Source: Micromonospora_J zhanjiangensis | GTDB taxonomy: Bacteria; Actinomycetota; Actinomycetes; Mycobacteriales; Micromonosporaceae | Length of the DNA stretch: 64,000 nucleotides | Direction: 5' to 3' | Assembly: GCF_042650605.1 (NCBI RefSeq) | Contig: NZ_JBHSBN010000016.1 | Location: 95,049 to 159,048 of the forward strand | In this document: positions 50,181 to 58,667 of the stretch, piece by piece | How positions within the stretch are numbered: the first letter of the stretch is position 1 | Layout: each line of letters starts with the position of its first letter | Translations under genes and position numbers: made by a program | Notes under the pieces: generated by a model | Seen by the model: the letters and a program-made list of their open reading frames with translations, nothing else | Databases searched by the model: none | Told to the model about the DNA's origin: nothing

Positions 50181-51686
50181 TCAGAACCGGTACCCGACCG
50201 AGGTGATGTTGGCCTGCACGGCGTTCTCGGTGGCATCGGTGGGATAGCCGATGGTCACCGCGCCCTCGAAGAAGTAGCCCTTGCCGTACGGGCTGTTGTC
50301 ACCGCCGGTGCCGAGCAGGATCGAGTTGCCGATCCGCATCGGCGAGTAACCGCCCGGCGGCAGCGGCCCGGAGTACGGGGTGGTGAGGCCACCGCTGTTG
50401 GCGTTGCCGTACTTGAGGGTGAAATTGCTGGTGCCGTTCTCCTTCAACCAGGCGCTCACGAAGGGCAGGTGCACGCCCTGGTTGTTCGGGTCCTTGTTCG
50501 ACCCGCTGCCGGTGTGGAACATGCCGTTCTCCAGGTCCGCCTCCACCCAGGGACCGGTGCCCACGCAGGGGTTGTTACCCCAGGTCCCGAACCAGCAGGC
50601 GGTGCCCCAGTAGATGGCGGCCATGGTGCCGTTGCCGGCGTCGGTGTGGTTGTTCACGCCCGAGCCGTAGTCGAAGCAGCAGTCACCGCTGGTGTAGTTG
50701 GACGAGGTCACCATGTAGACGCCCTCCGGCTGCGAGCCGGTCGGCACGCCCTTGGCGTTGTCGACCCGGTACCCCATGCCCGGGTCGATCTTGATCCCGT
50801 ACACCGGGTGCCCGCCCGCGGTCAGCGGCAGCGCCTTGGCGTTCGCCGGGCTGTCCGACCCGTTGGGCCCGCTGCCCTTCCAGAGTCCACCCCAGGAGAC
50901 CGGCATGTCATTGTGGTACGAGGTCTGGTCGTAGATCTTGGTGATCGTGCACGAGGTGTTGGCGCAGAACGAGTCCTGGATCGCGGCGTTGGCGTAGCCA
51001 CCCGCCGACAGCAGCCCGACGTCCCGGTACGCCTTGTCGGAGGCGCGCTGCACCTGGTAGAGCGGGCCGTTGTAGGACGCGAACATCGCCCGGGTGGTGC
51101 TGTGCGCGGTCGCGCAGGGTGTGCCGCCAGCGGCGTAGAGATCACACGGCAGGCCGCCCGCCGGCGGCGGCGTGGTCGGTGCCGGCGTGGTCGGTGCCGG
51201 TGTCGTCGGGGGTGGCGTAGTGGGCCCCGGCGTGGTCGGAGCCGGCGTGGTCGGAACCGGCGTGGTCGGGGTGACGCCGCCGGTGCAGGTCACGCCGTTG
51301 AGGGCAAAACCGCTCGGTACGGGGTTGCTGCCGTTCCACGAGCCGTTGAACCCGAAACTCGTGTTCCCTCCGGTGGCGATGCCGCCGTTGTAGGACACAT
51401 TGGTCGCGGTGACCGCGCCACCGGTCTGGGTGATGGTCGCGTTCCAGTACTGGCCGACGGTTTGCCCGGCGGCGAAGTTCCAGGTCAGCCGCCAACTGGT
51501 GACCGGATCACCGAGATTGGTGATGGTGACGTTGGCGCCGAAGCCACCCGGCCACTGCGAGCTGACCGTGTAGGCGACCTGGCAGCCGGTCGCGGCGTGC
51601 GCGGACCCGGCCGCGACGAGCCCGTAGGCGCCGACCGCGACGGCCGTCCCGGCCGCGAGCAGGAGCCGACGACGATTCGCTCTCAT
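50181..51686 (-). CDS. Secreted CBM2-GH54 alpha-L-arabinofuranosidase
   Basis: 501 aa. Signal peptide with an RANRRRLLLAAGTA start and AHA-A cleavage near residue 32. CBM2 (about 33-135) binds cellulose/xylan (GCQVAYTVSSQWPGGFGANV, one disulfide). A PTTPAPTTP-type linker (about 140-175) leads to the GH54 catalytic domain: LPCDLYAAGGTPCATAHSTT, FASYNGPLYQVQRASD, DIGLLSAGG-like VGLLSAGGYANAAIQDSFC region, and NGVYMV-type strands. It releases arabinose from arabinoxylan outside the cell. The usual fungal AbfB (CBM42) module is missing; CBM2 replaces it. Confidence 0.9.
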   Translation of the reverse strand: MRANRRRLLLAAGTAVAVGAYGLVAAGSAHAATGCQVAYTVSSQWPGGFGANVTITNLGDPVTSWRLTWNFAAGQTVGQYWNATITQTGGAVTATNVSYNGGIATGGNTSFGFNGSWNGSNPVPSGFALNGVTCTGGVTPTTPVPTTPAPTTPGPTTPPPTTPAPTTPAPTTPPPAGGLPCDLYAAGGTPCATAHSTTRAMFASYNGPLYQVQRASDKAYRDVGLLSAGGYANAAIQDSFCANTSCTITKIYDQTSYHNDMPVSWGGLWKGSGPNGSDSPANAKALPLTAGGHPVYGIKIDPGMGYRVDNAKGVPTGSQPEGVYMVTSSNYTSGDCCFDYGSGVNNHTDAGNGTMAAIYWGTACWFGTWGNNPCVGTGPWVEADLENGMFHTGSGSNKDPNNQGVHLPFVSAWLKENGTSNFTLKYGNANSGGLTTPYSGPLPPGGYSPMRIGNSILLGTGGDNSPYGKGYFFEGAVTIGYPTDATENAVQANITSVGYRF

Positions 51687-51917
51687 GACACTCCCTCGAT
51701 GTGCGGATGCGGATCAGCCGGATGCCTCGGGGCGGGTCGGCTGGCGGAGGTCCGACCGCCCGACCGGAAGAATGCGATCCATCTGGCAGCCCGGGGCCAG
51801 ACGGTACGCAACACCAAACCACTCATTGATAGCAGTCACTGGGTTGCGTCGCAACCACGCCGTCCGCCGGCGCGCGATGAGTCGTACTCTTCGAAGCCTC
51901 GCCCGCGGGGGCGTCGG

Positions 51918-52427
51918 TCAGGAAACCGTGACCTCGGCGCCGGTGGGCGGACAGGCACGAGCGTGCGCGTCGGCGATCCGCTCGCGGAACGGGCGGTCCC
52001 GCAGCGCCTGCGCGGTCCGGATCAGCACGTCGGCCAGCGGGACCGGCAGCTCGCGGTCGAGTTCGTCCATCGCGGCGGTGGTGGCCGCCCACTCGGCCTC
52101 GATCACCGGCAGCAGGTCCCGGCAGCGGGCGGTGAGGTGGACGATCCGGCGGCGGGCGTCCGTCCCGGGTTCGAGGGTCACCAGGCCCGCCCGGCCCATC
52201 TGGGCCACCGTCTGGCTGGCCGCGGAGTGGGTCACCCCGACCGCGTCGGCGATCTCCCGGATCGACATCGGGCCGGTGGCGACCAGCACCCGCACCAGCG
52301 GTGAGTAGCGCGGGCGGTAGTCCGGCAGGCCCTGTTCGAGGTAGACCTTCGCCACGTCGCCGTCGAGCAGTTCCAGCACGTGTCGCAGCAGCGTGCCGAC
52401 GAGGACGCGGTCCGGCGGGGTAGCCAT
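51918..52427 (-). CDS. MarR-family regulator
   Basis: 169 aa. Winged helix SIREIADAVGVTHSAASQTV with AQMGRAGLVTLEPGTDARRR and a long helical dimer region. It is divergent from the proline iminopeptidase gene; a 20-bp dyad lies between them, 8 bp from this start. It likely represses both itself and the peptidase. Ligand unknown. Confidence 0.9.
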   Translation of the reverse strand: MATPPDRVLVGTLLRHVLELLDGDVAKVYLEQGLPDYRPRYSPLVRVLVATGPMSIREIADAVGVTHSAASQTVAQMGRAGLVTLEPGTDARRRIVHLTARCRDLLPVIEAEWAATTAAMDELDRELPVPLADVLIRTAQALRDRPFRERIADAHARACPPTGAEVTVS

Positions 52428-52434
52428 GGTAGAA

Positions 52435-52454
52435 ATATAACAGCACTGTCATAT
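52435..52454. promoter_or_regulatory. MarR operator
   Basis: ATATAACAGCACTGTCATAT is a dyad (ATATxACAG / CTGTxATAT) in the 47-bp gap between marR and the peptidase gene; a lone AT-rich island in high-GC DNA. Confidence 0.7.
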
Positions 52455-52474
52455 CTCTGCCGAGGAGGCGCCCG

Positions 52475-53446
52475 ATGACCGGCCGGCACCCGGAGATCGA
52501 GCCGTACGACCGCGGCCTGCTGGACGTCGGCGACGGCCACTTCGTCCACTGGGAGACCTGCGGCAACCCGGACGGCAAGCCGGCCGTGGTGCTGCACGGC
52601 GGGCCGGGCTCGGGCTGCACCCCCGGCTGGCGCCGCTACTTCGACCCGGTCGCCTACCGGATCGTGCTGTTCGACCAGCGCAACTGCGGCCGCAGCACGC
52701 CGCACGCGGGCGAGCCCACCGTGGACCTGTCCGCCAACACCACCCACCACCTGATCGCCGACATCGAACGGCTGCGCGGGCTGCTGGGTATCGACCGGTG
52801 GCTGGTGTTCGGTGGCTCGTGGGGCTCGACGCTGGGCCTGGCGTACGCGCAGCGGCACCCGGACCGGGTCAGCGAGCTGGTCCTGTTCAGCGTCGCCACC
52901 ACCACCCGGCAGGAGGTGGACTGGATCACCCGGTCGATGGGCCGGGTCTTCCCCGAGGAGTGGGCCCGGTTCCGCGACGGCGTACCGGTGGCCGAGCGGG
53001 ACGGCAACCTCGCCGCCGCGTACTCCCGGTTGCTGCACGACCCGGATCCGGCGGTCCGCGACCGGGCCGCCCGGGCCTGGTGCGCCTGGGAGGACACCCA
53101 CGTGGCCACCGCCGGTCGGCCGCCCAGGCCCGACCCCCGGTTCGCCGACCCGGCGCTGCGGCTGTGCGTCGCCCGCCTGGTGACCCACTACTGGGCCAAC
53201 GCCGCCTGGCTGGACGAGGACGTCCTGCTGCGCGGGGCCGGCACCTTGGCCGGCATCCCCGGCGCGCTGATCCACGGCCGACTCGACATCAGCAGCCCCG
53301 CCGACATCCCCTGGCACCTGCATCAGGCGTGGCCCGGCTCGACGCTGACCCTGCTGGACGACACCGCCCACGGCGCCACCACCCAGAGCATGGTCCAAGC
53401 CCTGATCACCACCCTCAACAACTTCCGCCCCCACCTGCTCCGTTGA
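52475..53446 (+). CDS. pip: Proline iminopeptidase
   Basis: 323-aa alpha/beta hydrolase of family S33. VVLHGGPGSGCTPGWRRYFD holds the oxyanion loop, FGGSWGSTLGLAYAQRHPDR the Ser nucleophile (GGSWGS), and IHGRLDISSP the acid. RIVLFDQRNCGRSTPHA is typical of prolyl iminopeptidases. It removes N-terminal proline from peptides. The stop codon lies inside the long terminator stem. Confidence 0.93.
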   Translation: MTGRHPEIEPYDRGLLDVGDGHFVHWETCGNPDGKPAVVLHGGPGSGCTPGWRRYFDPVAYRIVLFDQRNCGRSTPHAGEPTVDLSANTTHHLIADIERLRGLLGIDRWLVFGGSWGSTLGLAYAQRHPDRVSELVLFSVATTTRQEVDWITRSMGRVFPEEWARFRDGVPVAERDGNLAAAYSRLLHDPDPAVRDRAARAWCAWEDTHVATAGRPPRPDPRFADPALRLCVARLVTHYWANAAWLDEDVLLRGAGTLAGIPGALIHGRLDISSPADIPWHLHQAWPGSTLTLLDDTAHGATTQSMVQALITTLNNFRPHLLR

Positions 53447-53502
53447 TCATGAAGTTGTTGTCACGACACGCCGGGTGGGGTGACAACAACTTCATGATCA
53501 AC
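53442..53502. terminator. Long inverted repeat, bidirectional terminator
   Basis: 22-bp arms (53442-53463 and 53481-53502, perfect) begin GTTGATCATGAAGTTGTT and enclose 17 bases. It separates converging pip and mmsA. Similar GTTGATCATGAAG stems recur in Micromonospora genomes. Confidence 0.9.
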
Positions 53503-53516
53503 GAGGCAAACCGGGG

Positions 53517-55046
53517 TCAGGTGTTCTGGGGGAAGTTGAGGGTGGGGGCGGAGGGGTGGGAGGGGGTGGGCCAGCGGGTGGTGACGACCTTGGAACGGAG
53601 ATAGAAGTCGACGCCCTCCGGGCCGTAGGCGTGCGCGTGGCCGAACAGGGAGTCCTTCCACCCGCCGAACGAGTAGTACGCCACCGGCACCGGGATCGGC
53701 ACGTTCACGCCGACCATGCCGACCTCGACCTCGTTCTGGTAACGGCGGGCCGCGCCCCCGTCGGTGGTGAAGATCGCCGTCCCGTTGCCGTACGGGTTGC
53801 TGTTGACCAGTTCCACCGCGGCGGCGTAGGTCGGCACCCGGACCACCGACAGCACCGGGCCGAAGATCTCGTCGGTGTAGACGGACATCGCCGACGTGAC
53901 CCGGTCGAACAGCGTCGGACCGAGCCAGAAGCCGCCCCCGTCGCCGTCGACCGGGTGGTCCCGCCCGTCGACCACGAGTTCGGCTCCGGCGGCCCGCCCG
54001 GCGTCCAGGTAGGACGCCACCCGGTCCCGGTGCGCCCCGGTCACCAGCGGGCCCATCTCGACGCCCGGCCGCCGCCCGTCGCCGACGGTCAGCCGGCCGA
54101 TCCGGTCGGCGATCCGGGTGACCAGGTCGTCGCCGACCGGGTCGACGGCCACCACCACCGACACCGCCATGCACCGCTCGCCGGCCGAGCCGTAGCCGGC
54201 CGACACCGCCGCGTCGGCGGCCAGGTCGAGATCGGCGTCGGGCAGCACCACCATATGGTTCTTGGCGCCGCCCAGCGCCTGCACCCGCTTGCCGGCCCGG
54301 GTGCCCGTCTCGTACACGTGCCGGGCGACCGGGGTGGAACCGACGAACGACACCGCCTTCACCGTCGGGTGTACCAGGATCCGGTCGACCGCCTCCCGGT
54401 CACCGTGCACCACGTTCAGCACGCCGGCCGGCAGACCGGCCTCGGCGAACCAGTCCGCCAGCAGGTTCGCCGCCGACGGGTCCTTCTCGCTCGGCTTGAG
54501 CACCACCGTGTTGCCGCAGGCGATCGCGTTCGGCACGAACCACAGCGGCACCATCGCCGGGAAGTTGAACGGCGAGATCACCCCGACCACGCCGAGCGGC
54601 TGCCGGATCGAGTGGACGTCCACCCCGGTCGAGGCGTTCTCGGTGAACCCCCCGCGCAGCAGGTAGGGAACCCCGCAGGCGAACTCGACCGACTCCAGGC
54701 CGCGCCGCACCTCACCGACCGCGTCGGAGAGCACCTTGCCGTGCTCGGCGGTGACCAGCGCGGCCAGTTCGTCCTGCCGGGCGAACAGCGCCTCCCGGAA
54801 GGCGAACAGCACCGCCGACCGGCGGGCCAGCGAGGTGTCGCGCCACCGGGGGAACGCCTCGGCCGCCGCGGCCACGGCCGCGTCCACCACCGTCGCGTCG
54901 GCCAGGTCGACCCGGCCGGCGACCCGGCCCGTCGCCGGGTCGAAGACCTCCCCGGTACGCCCGGCCACCCCCTGGTACGCCCTGCCGCCGATCCGGTGGG
55001 TCGTGGTCCTCAACGGATTCCTGTCAGCTGGCGTCACACCGTCCAT
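53517..55046 (-). CDS. mmsA: CoA-acylating methylmalonate-semialdehyde dehydrogenase
   Basis: 509 aa from ATG 55046; ATG 55094 would add 16 residues but overlaps the operator. Aldehyde dehydrogenase fold: GVISPFNFPAMVPLWFVPNA, KPSEKDPSAANLL, VSFVGSTPVARHVYETG, catalytic Cys in GSAGERCMAVSV, and the MmsA-specific end GMVGVNVPIPVPVAYYSFGG. It oxidises methylmalonate/malonate semialdehyde to propionyl- or acetyl-CoA in valine and inositol breakdown. No other catabolic genes adjoin; the divergent MarR likely controls it. Confidence 0.93.
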   Translation of the reverse strand: MDGVTPADRNPLRTTTHRIGGRAYQGVAGRTGEVFDPATGRVAGRVDLADATVVDAAVAAAAEAFPRWRDTSLARRSAVLFAFREALFARQDELAALVTAEHGKVLSDAVGEVRRGLESVEFACGVPYLLRGGFTENASTGVDVHSIRQPLGVVGVISPFNFPAMVPLWFVPNAIACGNTVVLKPSEKDPSAANLLADWFAEAGLPAGVLNVVHGDREAVDRILVHPTVKAVSFVGSTPVARHVYETGTRAGKRVQALGGAKNHMVVLPDADLDLAADAAVSAGYGSAGERCMAVSVVVAVDPVGDDLVTRIADRIGRLTVGDGRRPGVEMGPLVTGAHRDRVASYLDAGRAAGAELVVDGRDHPVDGDGGGFWLGPTLFDRVTSAMSVYTDEIFGPVLSVVRVPTYAAAVELVNSNPYGNGTAIFTTDGGAARRYQNEVEVGMVGVNVPIPVPVAYYSFGGWKDSLFGHAHAYGPEGVDFYLRSKVVTTRWPTPSHPSAPTLNFPQNT

Positions 55047-55094
55047 CGGCGGATCGTAGGGCAGGACCGGACGTCGCGACCCGATACTAGCCAT

Positions 55095-55113
55095 GTACAT
55101 GATGTCCATGTAC
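55095..55113. promoter_or_regulatory. Candidate MarR operator in the mmsA/marR gap
   Basis: GTACATGATGTCCATGTAC has 7-bp inverted arms (GTACATG/CATGTAC). It overlaps the promoter of the divergent marR gene, whose GTG is 11 bp away. Confidence 0.6.
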
Positions 55114-55123
55114 TCTATCTGTC

Positions 55124-55585
55124 GTGAGCACGACGGGTCCCACACCGGGCTTTCTGATCTGGCGACTGTCCATGAAGTGGCGGGTGGCCGTCGATCGGGC
55201 CGTGGCACCGCTGGGGCTCACCCACGCGCAGTACTCGCTGCTCGCATCGCTGTCCGGCATGGGCCGGACGGGACTGCGGCCCAGCCAGCGGCAGCTGGCC
55301 GACCACACCGGCCTCGAACCGCTCTACGTGTCGAAGCTGGCCCGGGCGCTGGAGAGCGCCGGCCTCGTCACCCGTGCCGAGGATCCCACCGACACCCGGG
55401 CGGTCCGGCTGGCTCTCACCGACCGCGGCACCGACGTCACGCGACGCGCCGTCACGATCGTCCACCAGCTCGCCGACCGGCTGCTGTCGCCGCTCGGCGG
55501 TCTGGACGGCCGACGCACCGCGGCGTTCACCGACGAGCTGCGGGCCCTGCTGGACGTACCGCTCGACAATCCGACCAAGGAGTGA
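55124..55585 (+). CDS. MarR-family regulator
   Basis: 153 aa from GTG 55124. Winged helix RPSQRQLADHTGLEPLYVSK with LARALESAGLVTRAEDPTDT, and helical ends. The start is 11 bp after the dyad and may be leaderless. The next gene follows at 2 bp, so the two form an operon, while mmsA is divergent. Confidence 0.9.
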   Translation: MSTTGPTPGFLIWRLSMKWRVAVDRAVAPLGLTHAQYSLLASLSGMGRTGLRPSQRQLADHTGLEPLYVSKLARALESAGLVTRAEDPTDTRAVRLALTDRGTDVTRRAVTIVHQLADRLLSPLGGLDGRRTAAFTDELRALLDVPLDNPTKE

Positions 55586-55587
55586 CC

Positions 55588-56025
55588 ATGTCCCACCCCC
55601 CGTCCCTCAACGGCCAGGTCATCGGCCAGGCCGAACACGCCACCCGGGCGGTCCTGGACCGCCTGCTGGCCGGCGCCGGCGTCGACTTCCACGACTGGGT
55701 GGCGCTGAACCTCACCGCCACCGCCGACGCGCCGCTGGGCCGGACACGCCTGGCGGACCGGATGGCCGGTGCCCTGAAGATCGATGACGGGATTGCGCTC
55801 GCGACGATCGACGGTCTGACCGACGCCGGCCTGCTGACCGTCGGCGCCGGGACGGTGGCCCTCACCGACGCGGGACGGGCCCGGTACGCCGACATCCGCG
55901 CGGCCCTCGACGAGGTCACCGCCCGGCTCTACGGCGACCTGCCCGCCGCGGACCTGTCCACCGCCGGACGGGTGCTGGCCACCGTGACCGCCCGTGCCAA
56001 CGCCGAGCTGACCCGGGCAGCCTGA
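55588..56025 (+). CDS. Winged-helix-like small protein
   Basis: 145 aa from ATG 55588 (AAGGAGTGACC). RAVLDRLLAGAGVDFHDWVA and LTDAGLLTVGAGTVALTDAG give a MarR-like winged-helix layout without a full recognition helix consensus. It is known as a MarR-partner family in actinomycetes (duplicate regulator in tandem); it may form a heterodimer with the first regulator. The stop lies in a 13-bp tandem repeat. Confidence 0.8.
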   Translation: MSHPPSLNGQVIGQAEHATRAVLDRLLAGAGVDFHDWVALNLTATADAPLGRTRLADRMAGALKIDDGIALATIDGLTDAGLLTVGAGTVALTDAGRARYADIRAALDEVTARLYGDLPAADLSTAGRVLATVTARANAELTRAA

Positions 56026-56069
56026 CCCGGCAAACTGACCCGGCAGCCTGACCCGGCAGCCTGACCCGG
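56018..56069 (+). repeat. Four tandem 13-bp units
   Basis: CAGCCTGACCCGG at 56018, 56044 and 56057 and CAAACTGACCCGG at 56031. The first unit holds the stop codon of the preceding gene, and each unit carries TGA, as if the end of the gene had been amplified by slippage. Confidence 0.9.
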
Positions 56070-56144
56070 GCCGCTACCGGGCGTGCCCTTCCGCGGCACC
56101 CCGGCGGCTGCCCGGGTTGGCTGGACGGGTGTGCTCACGCGGTC

Positions 56145-57098
56145 CTAGTCGTCGGTGGCGTCGGCGAGGCGGGCGGTGAGGCGTCGCATGTGTGTGATCA
56201 GTTCGGGTGGCTGTTCTATCCGGAAGCGGAAGCCGAACAGCGCGACGTAGACGGCGATCTCGTCGAGAGAGTTCGATCCGGCGTGCAGCAGGCAGGTGTG
56301 CGGGTCGACGGCCTCGATGACGCCGACGGTGGGCGGGATCCGCTCGGCGGCGGTCTCGGCTGGCGCGTACATGATGATCCGGGCCTGATAGCGGTAGGGG
56401 GCGGAGGAGACCCCGCGGGTGAGGTAGCGGACAAGGTCGACGTCGGGAGCCTGGCGGGGTGTGAAGCGTGGGCCGGTCGGGAGGTGGGGGCGGATTCGGT
56501 CGACCCGGTAGGTGCGCCAGTCGCGCCTGTCGGTGTCCCAGCCGACCAGGTACCAGCGTCGGCCGGTGTGGACCAACCGGTGCGGTTCGACGTCACGAAC
56601 GGAGTCGGTGCCGTCGTGGCTGCGGTAGTCGAACCGGATCCGCTCGTGCCGGCGGCAGGCGCCGGCGGCGGCGGTCAGCACATCCGGAGGCACGGTGGGC
56701 CCGGCCGCGGGAACGGTGACGGTGACCGAGTGCAGCAGGTTCACCCGGTGTCGTACGCGCGACGGCAGCACCTGTTCGAGCTTGGCCAGTGCGCGCAGCG
56801 AGGTTTCCGCTATACCGGTGACCGTGCCGCTGGCGGCGGTGCGCAGGGCGATGGCGACGGCGACGGCTTCCTCTTCGTCGAGCAGCAGCGGCGGGAGCCT
56901 CGTTCCGGCTCCGAGCCGGTAGCCTGCCGCGCCGGGAGTGGCGTGCACCGGATAGCCGAGATCACGCAGCTTCTGGATGTCGCGGCGCACCGTCCGCACG
57001 TCGACCTTGAGCTGCCGCGCAAGCTCCGTGCCGGCCCATTCGCGCGGGGTCTGCAGCAGTCCGAGCAGCCGCAACAGTCGGGCCGAGGTTTCCAGCAT
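56145..57098 (-). CDS. WYL-domain transcription regulator (YafY type)
   Basis: 317 aa. N-terminal HTH (LLRLLGLLQTPREWAGTELA, LKVDVRTVRRDIQKLRDLGY) and a WYL domain (VEPHRLVHTGRRWYLVGWDT), with a WCX-like end (LFGFRFRIEQPPEL). WYL proteins respond to nucleic acid or ligand signals. It is divergent from an epoxide hydrolase gene and probably controls it; two CCTAGG sites lie in the gap. Confidence 0.92.
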   Translation of the reverse strand: MLETSARLLRLLGLLQTPREWAGTELARQLKVDVRTVRRDIQKLRDLGYPVHATPGAAGYRLGAGTRLPPLLLDEEEAVAVAIALRTAASGTVTGIAETSLRALAKLEQVLPSRVRHRVNLLHSVTVTVPAAGPTVPPDVLTAAAGACRRHERIRFDYRSHDGTDSVRDVEPHRLVHTGRRWYLVGWDTDRRDWRTYRVDRIRPHLPTGPRFTPRQAPDVDLVRYLTRGVSSAPYRYQARIIMYAPAETAAERIPPTVGVIEAVDPHTCLLHAGSNSLDEIAVYVALFGFRFRIEQPPELITHMRRLTARLADATDD

Positions 57099-57118
57099 GT
57101 CCGCGATTCTGTCAGCCG

Positions 57119-57141
57119 CCTAGGGCCGAAGCTGTCCTAGG
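57119..57141. promoter_or_regulatory. Paired CCTAGG sites
   Basis: CCTAGG at 57119-57124 and again at 57136-57141, 17 bp apart, between the WYL regulator and the epoxide hydrolase. CCTAGG is rare in this DNA; the pair may be the regulator's operator. Confidence 0.45.
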
Positions 57142-57161
57142 TGTCTCATAGTGTCGTTTCC

Positions 57162-58307
57162 ATGAGCGAAGAGATCACCCCGTTTCGGATCGACATATCC
57201 CAGGACCGCCTCGACGACCTGCGTGAGCGGCTCGCCCGGACCCGCTGGCCGAGCCACGTCCCCACCAACGGTTGGGCGGCCGGGGTGCCGCTGGACTACC
57301 TGAAAGACCTGGTCGAGTACTGGCGCACCAGCTACGACTGGCGCTCCCACGAGGCGCGGCTCAACGAATTCCCCCAGTTCACCACCGAGATTCACGGGCA
57401 GAACGTGCACTTCCTGCACGTCCGTTCGCCCGAGCCGCACGCGCTGCCGTTGATCCTCACCCACGGCTGGCCCGGCTCGGTGGTCGAGTTCATGAACATC
57501 ATCGGCCCGCTGACCGATCCGGCCAGTTATGGTGGCGATCGCGCCGACGCCTTCCACATCGTGGCCCCGTCGCTGCCCGGCTTCGGCTTCTCCAGCCCGC
57601 TCACCACCTCGGGATGGACCACCGACCGGGTGGCTGACGCCTGGGCGAAGCTGATGAGCCGCCTCGGCTACCACCGCTACGGCGCACAGGGCGGCGACAC
57701 CGGTGCGATCGTCTCCCCCCAGCTGGGCCGCATCGACCCCGAGCACGTGGTCGGCGTGCACGTCAACAACCTGGGCACCTTTCCCTCCGGCGACCCGGGG
57801 GAACTGGTCGGCCTCAGCGAGACCGACCAGGCCCGCCTCGCGCTCATGGGCACCTGGGGTACGGACATGTCCGGGTACGCGATCGTCCAGGCCACCCGGC
57901 CGCAGACCATCGCCTACGCCCTCACCGACTCGCCGGTCGGCCAGCTCGCCTGGATCGTCGAGAAGTTCAAGGAATGGACCGACCCGAGCGGCGGCCTGCC
58001 GGAGGACGCAATCGACCGCGACCTCATCCTCACCGACGTCTCGATCTACTGGCTGACCGGCACCGCCGGATCCGCCGCCCGTATCTACTACGAGGACGCC
58101 CGCACCTGGGGCCGGACAAAACCCCGGTCACCGGTGCCGACCGGGGTGGCCGTGTTCCCCAACGACATCACCCTGCGGCCGCTCGCCGAACGCGACCACA
58201 ACCTGGTGAGCTGGACCGAGTTCGACCGCGGCGGCCACTTCGCCGCCCTGGAAGCACCGGACCTCCTGGCCGACGATGTCCGGGCGTTCTTCCGCCCGTT
58301 CCGCTGA
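57162..58307 (+). CDS. Epoxide hydrolase
   Basis: 381 aa from ATG 57162 (GTG 57141 is an in-frame alternative, but it lies in the candidate operator). EHN-type N-terminal domain (FRIDISQDRLDDLRERLART), oxyanion HGWPGS, nucleophile Asp in AQGGDTGAIVS, and His in DRGGHFAALEAP. It hydrolyses epoxides to diols, usually for detoxification. It is paired with the divergent WYL regulator. Confidence 0.93.
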   Translation: MSEEITPFRIDISQDRLDDLRERLARTRWPSHVPTNGWAAGVPLDYLKDLVEYWRTSYDWRSHEARLNEFPQFTTEIHGQNVHFLHVRSPEPHALPLILTHGWPGSVVEFMNIIGPLTDPASYGGDRADAFHIVAPSLPGFGFSSPLTTSGWTTDRVADAWAKLMSRLGYHRYGAQGGDTGAIVSPQLGRIDPEHVVGVHVNNLGTFPSGDPGELVGLSETDQARLALMGTWGTDMSGYAIVQATRPQTIAYALTDSPVGQLAWIVEKFKEWTDPSGGLPEDAIDRDLILTDVSIYWLTGTAGSAARIYYEDARTWGRTKPRSPVPTGVAVFPNDITLRPLAERDHNLVSWTEFDRGGHFAALEAPDLLADDVRAFFRPFR

Positions 58308-58327
58308 CGGTGACCGGACAGGCGGTC

Positions 58328-58365
58328 GTCTCGCTGGCCCGGACCGCGGTCCGGGCCAGCGAGAC
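58328..58365. terminator. Terminator after the epoxide hydrolase
   Basis: 18-bp perfect arms (GTCTCGCTGGCCCGGACC, 58328-58345, and its inverse 58348-58365) with a 2-base centre, 21 bp past the stop. Confidence 0.85.
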
Positions 58366-58454
58366 CGCGCAACCCGCGCATCACCACAGGAAGCCCGACG
58401 AACACCCCCGGAGACAGATTCGATGATCGATAGTTCCGCTGTGCTGCCGCGACT

Positions 58455-58650
58455 GTCCTGGCCCGAGGTGTGGCGTCGAAGGCACCCCGGCCACCAGCAG
58501 CGCCGCTGCCGTCCGCCGCGCCGACGGCGATGATCGGCGTACCGACGTGCCGGCCGACCAGGTCGATGCCGGCGGCGGGCGAGGCGCGGTGACCCAGGTG
58601 TAGGGGCAACTCGGGTCGCACCAGAAGTCGGCCGTCACCGGTCGCGACAT
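58455..58650 (-). pseudogene. DsbA-family remnant
   Basis: ATG 58650 opens MSRPVTADFWCDPSCPYTWV, a DsbA/2-hydroxychromene isomerase-like start with CDPSC. The frame then fails; a piece of the C-terminal part (GRHVGTPIIAVGAADG) is read in another phase. Most of the middle is deleted. It lies 17 bp downstream of the ArsR-type gene, so the two were an operon. Confidence 0.7.
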
Positions 58651-58667
58651 GACATCCCGCTCCCCGC

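Noticed and set aside
51160..51260. Short repeats resembling a CRISPR array
   Set aside because: They are codons of the PTTPAPTTP linker in the GH54 enzyme.
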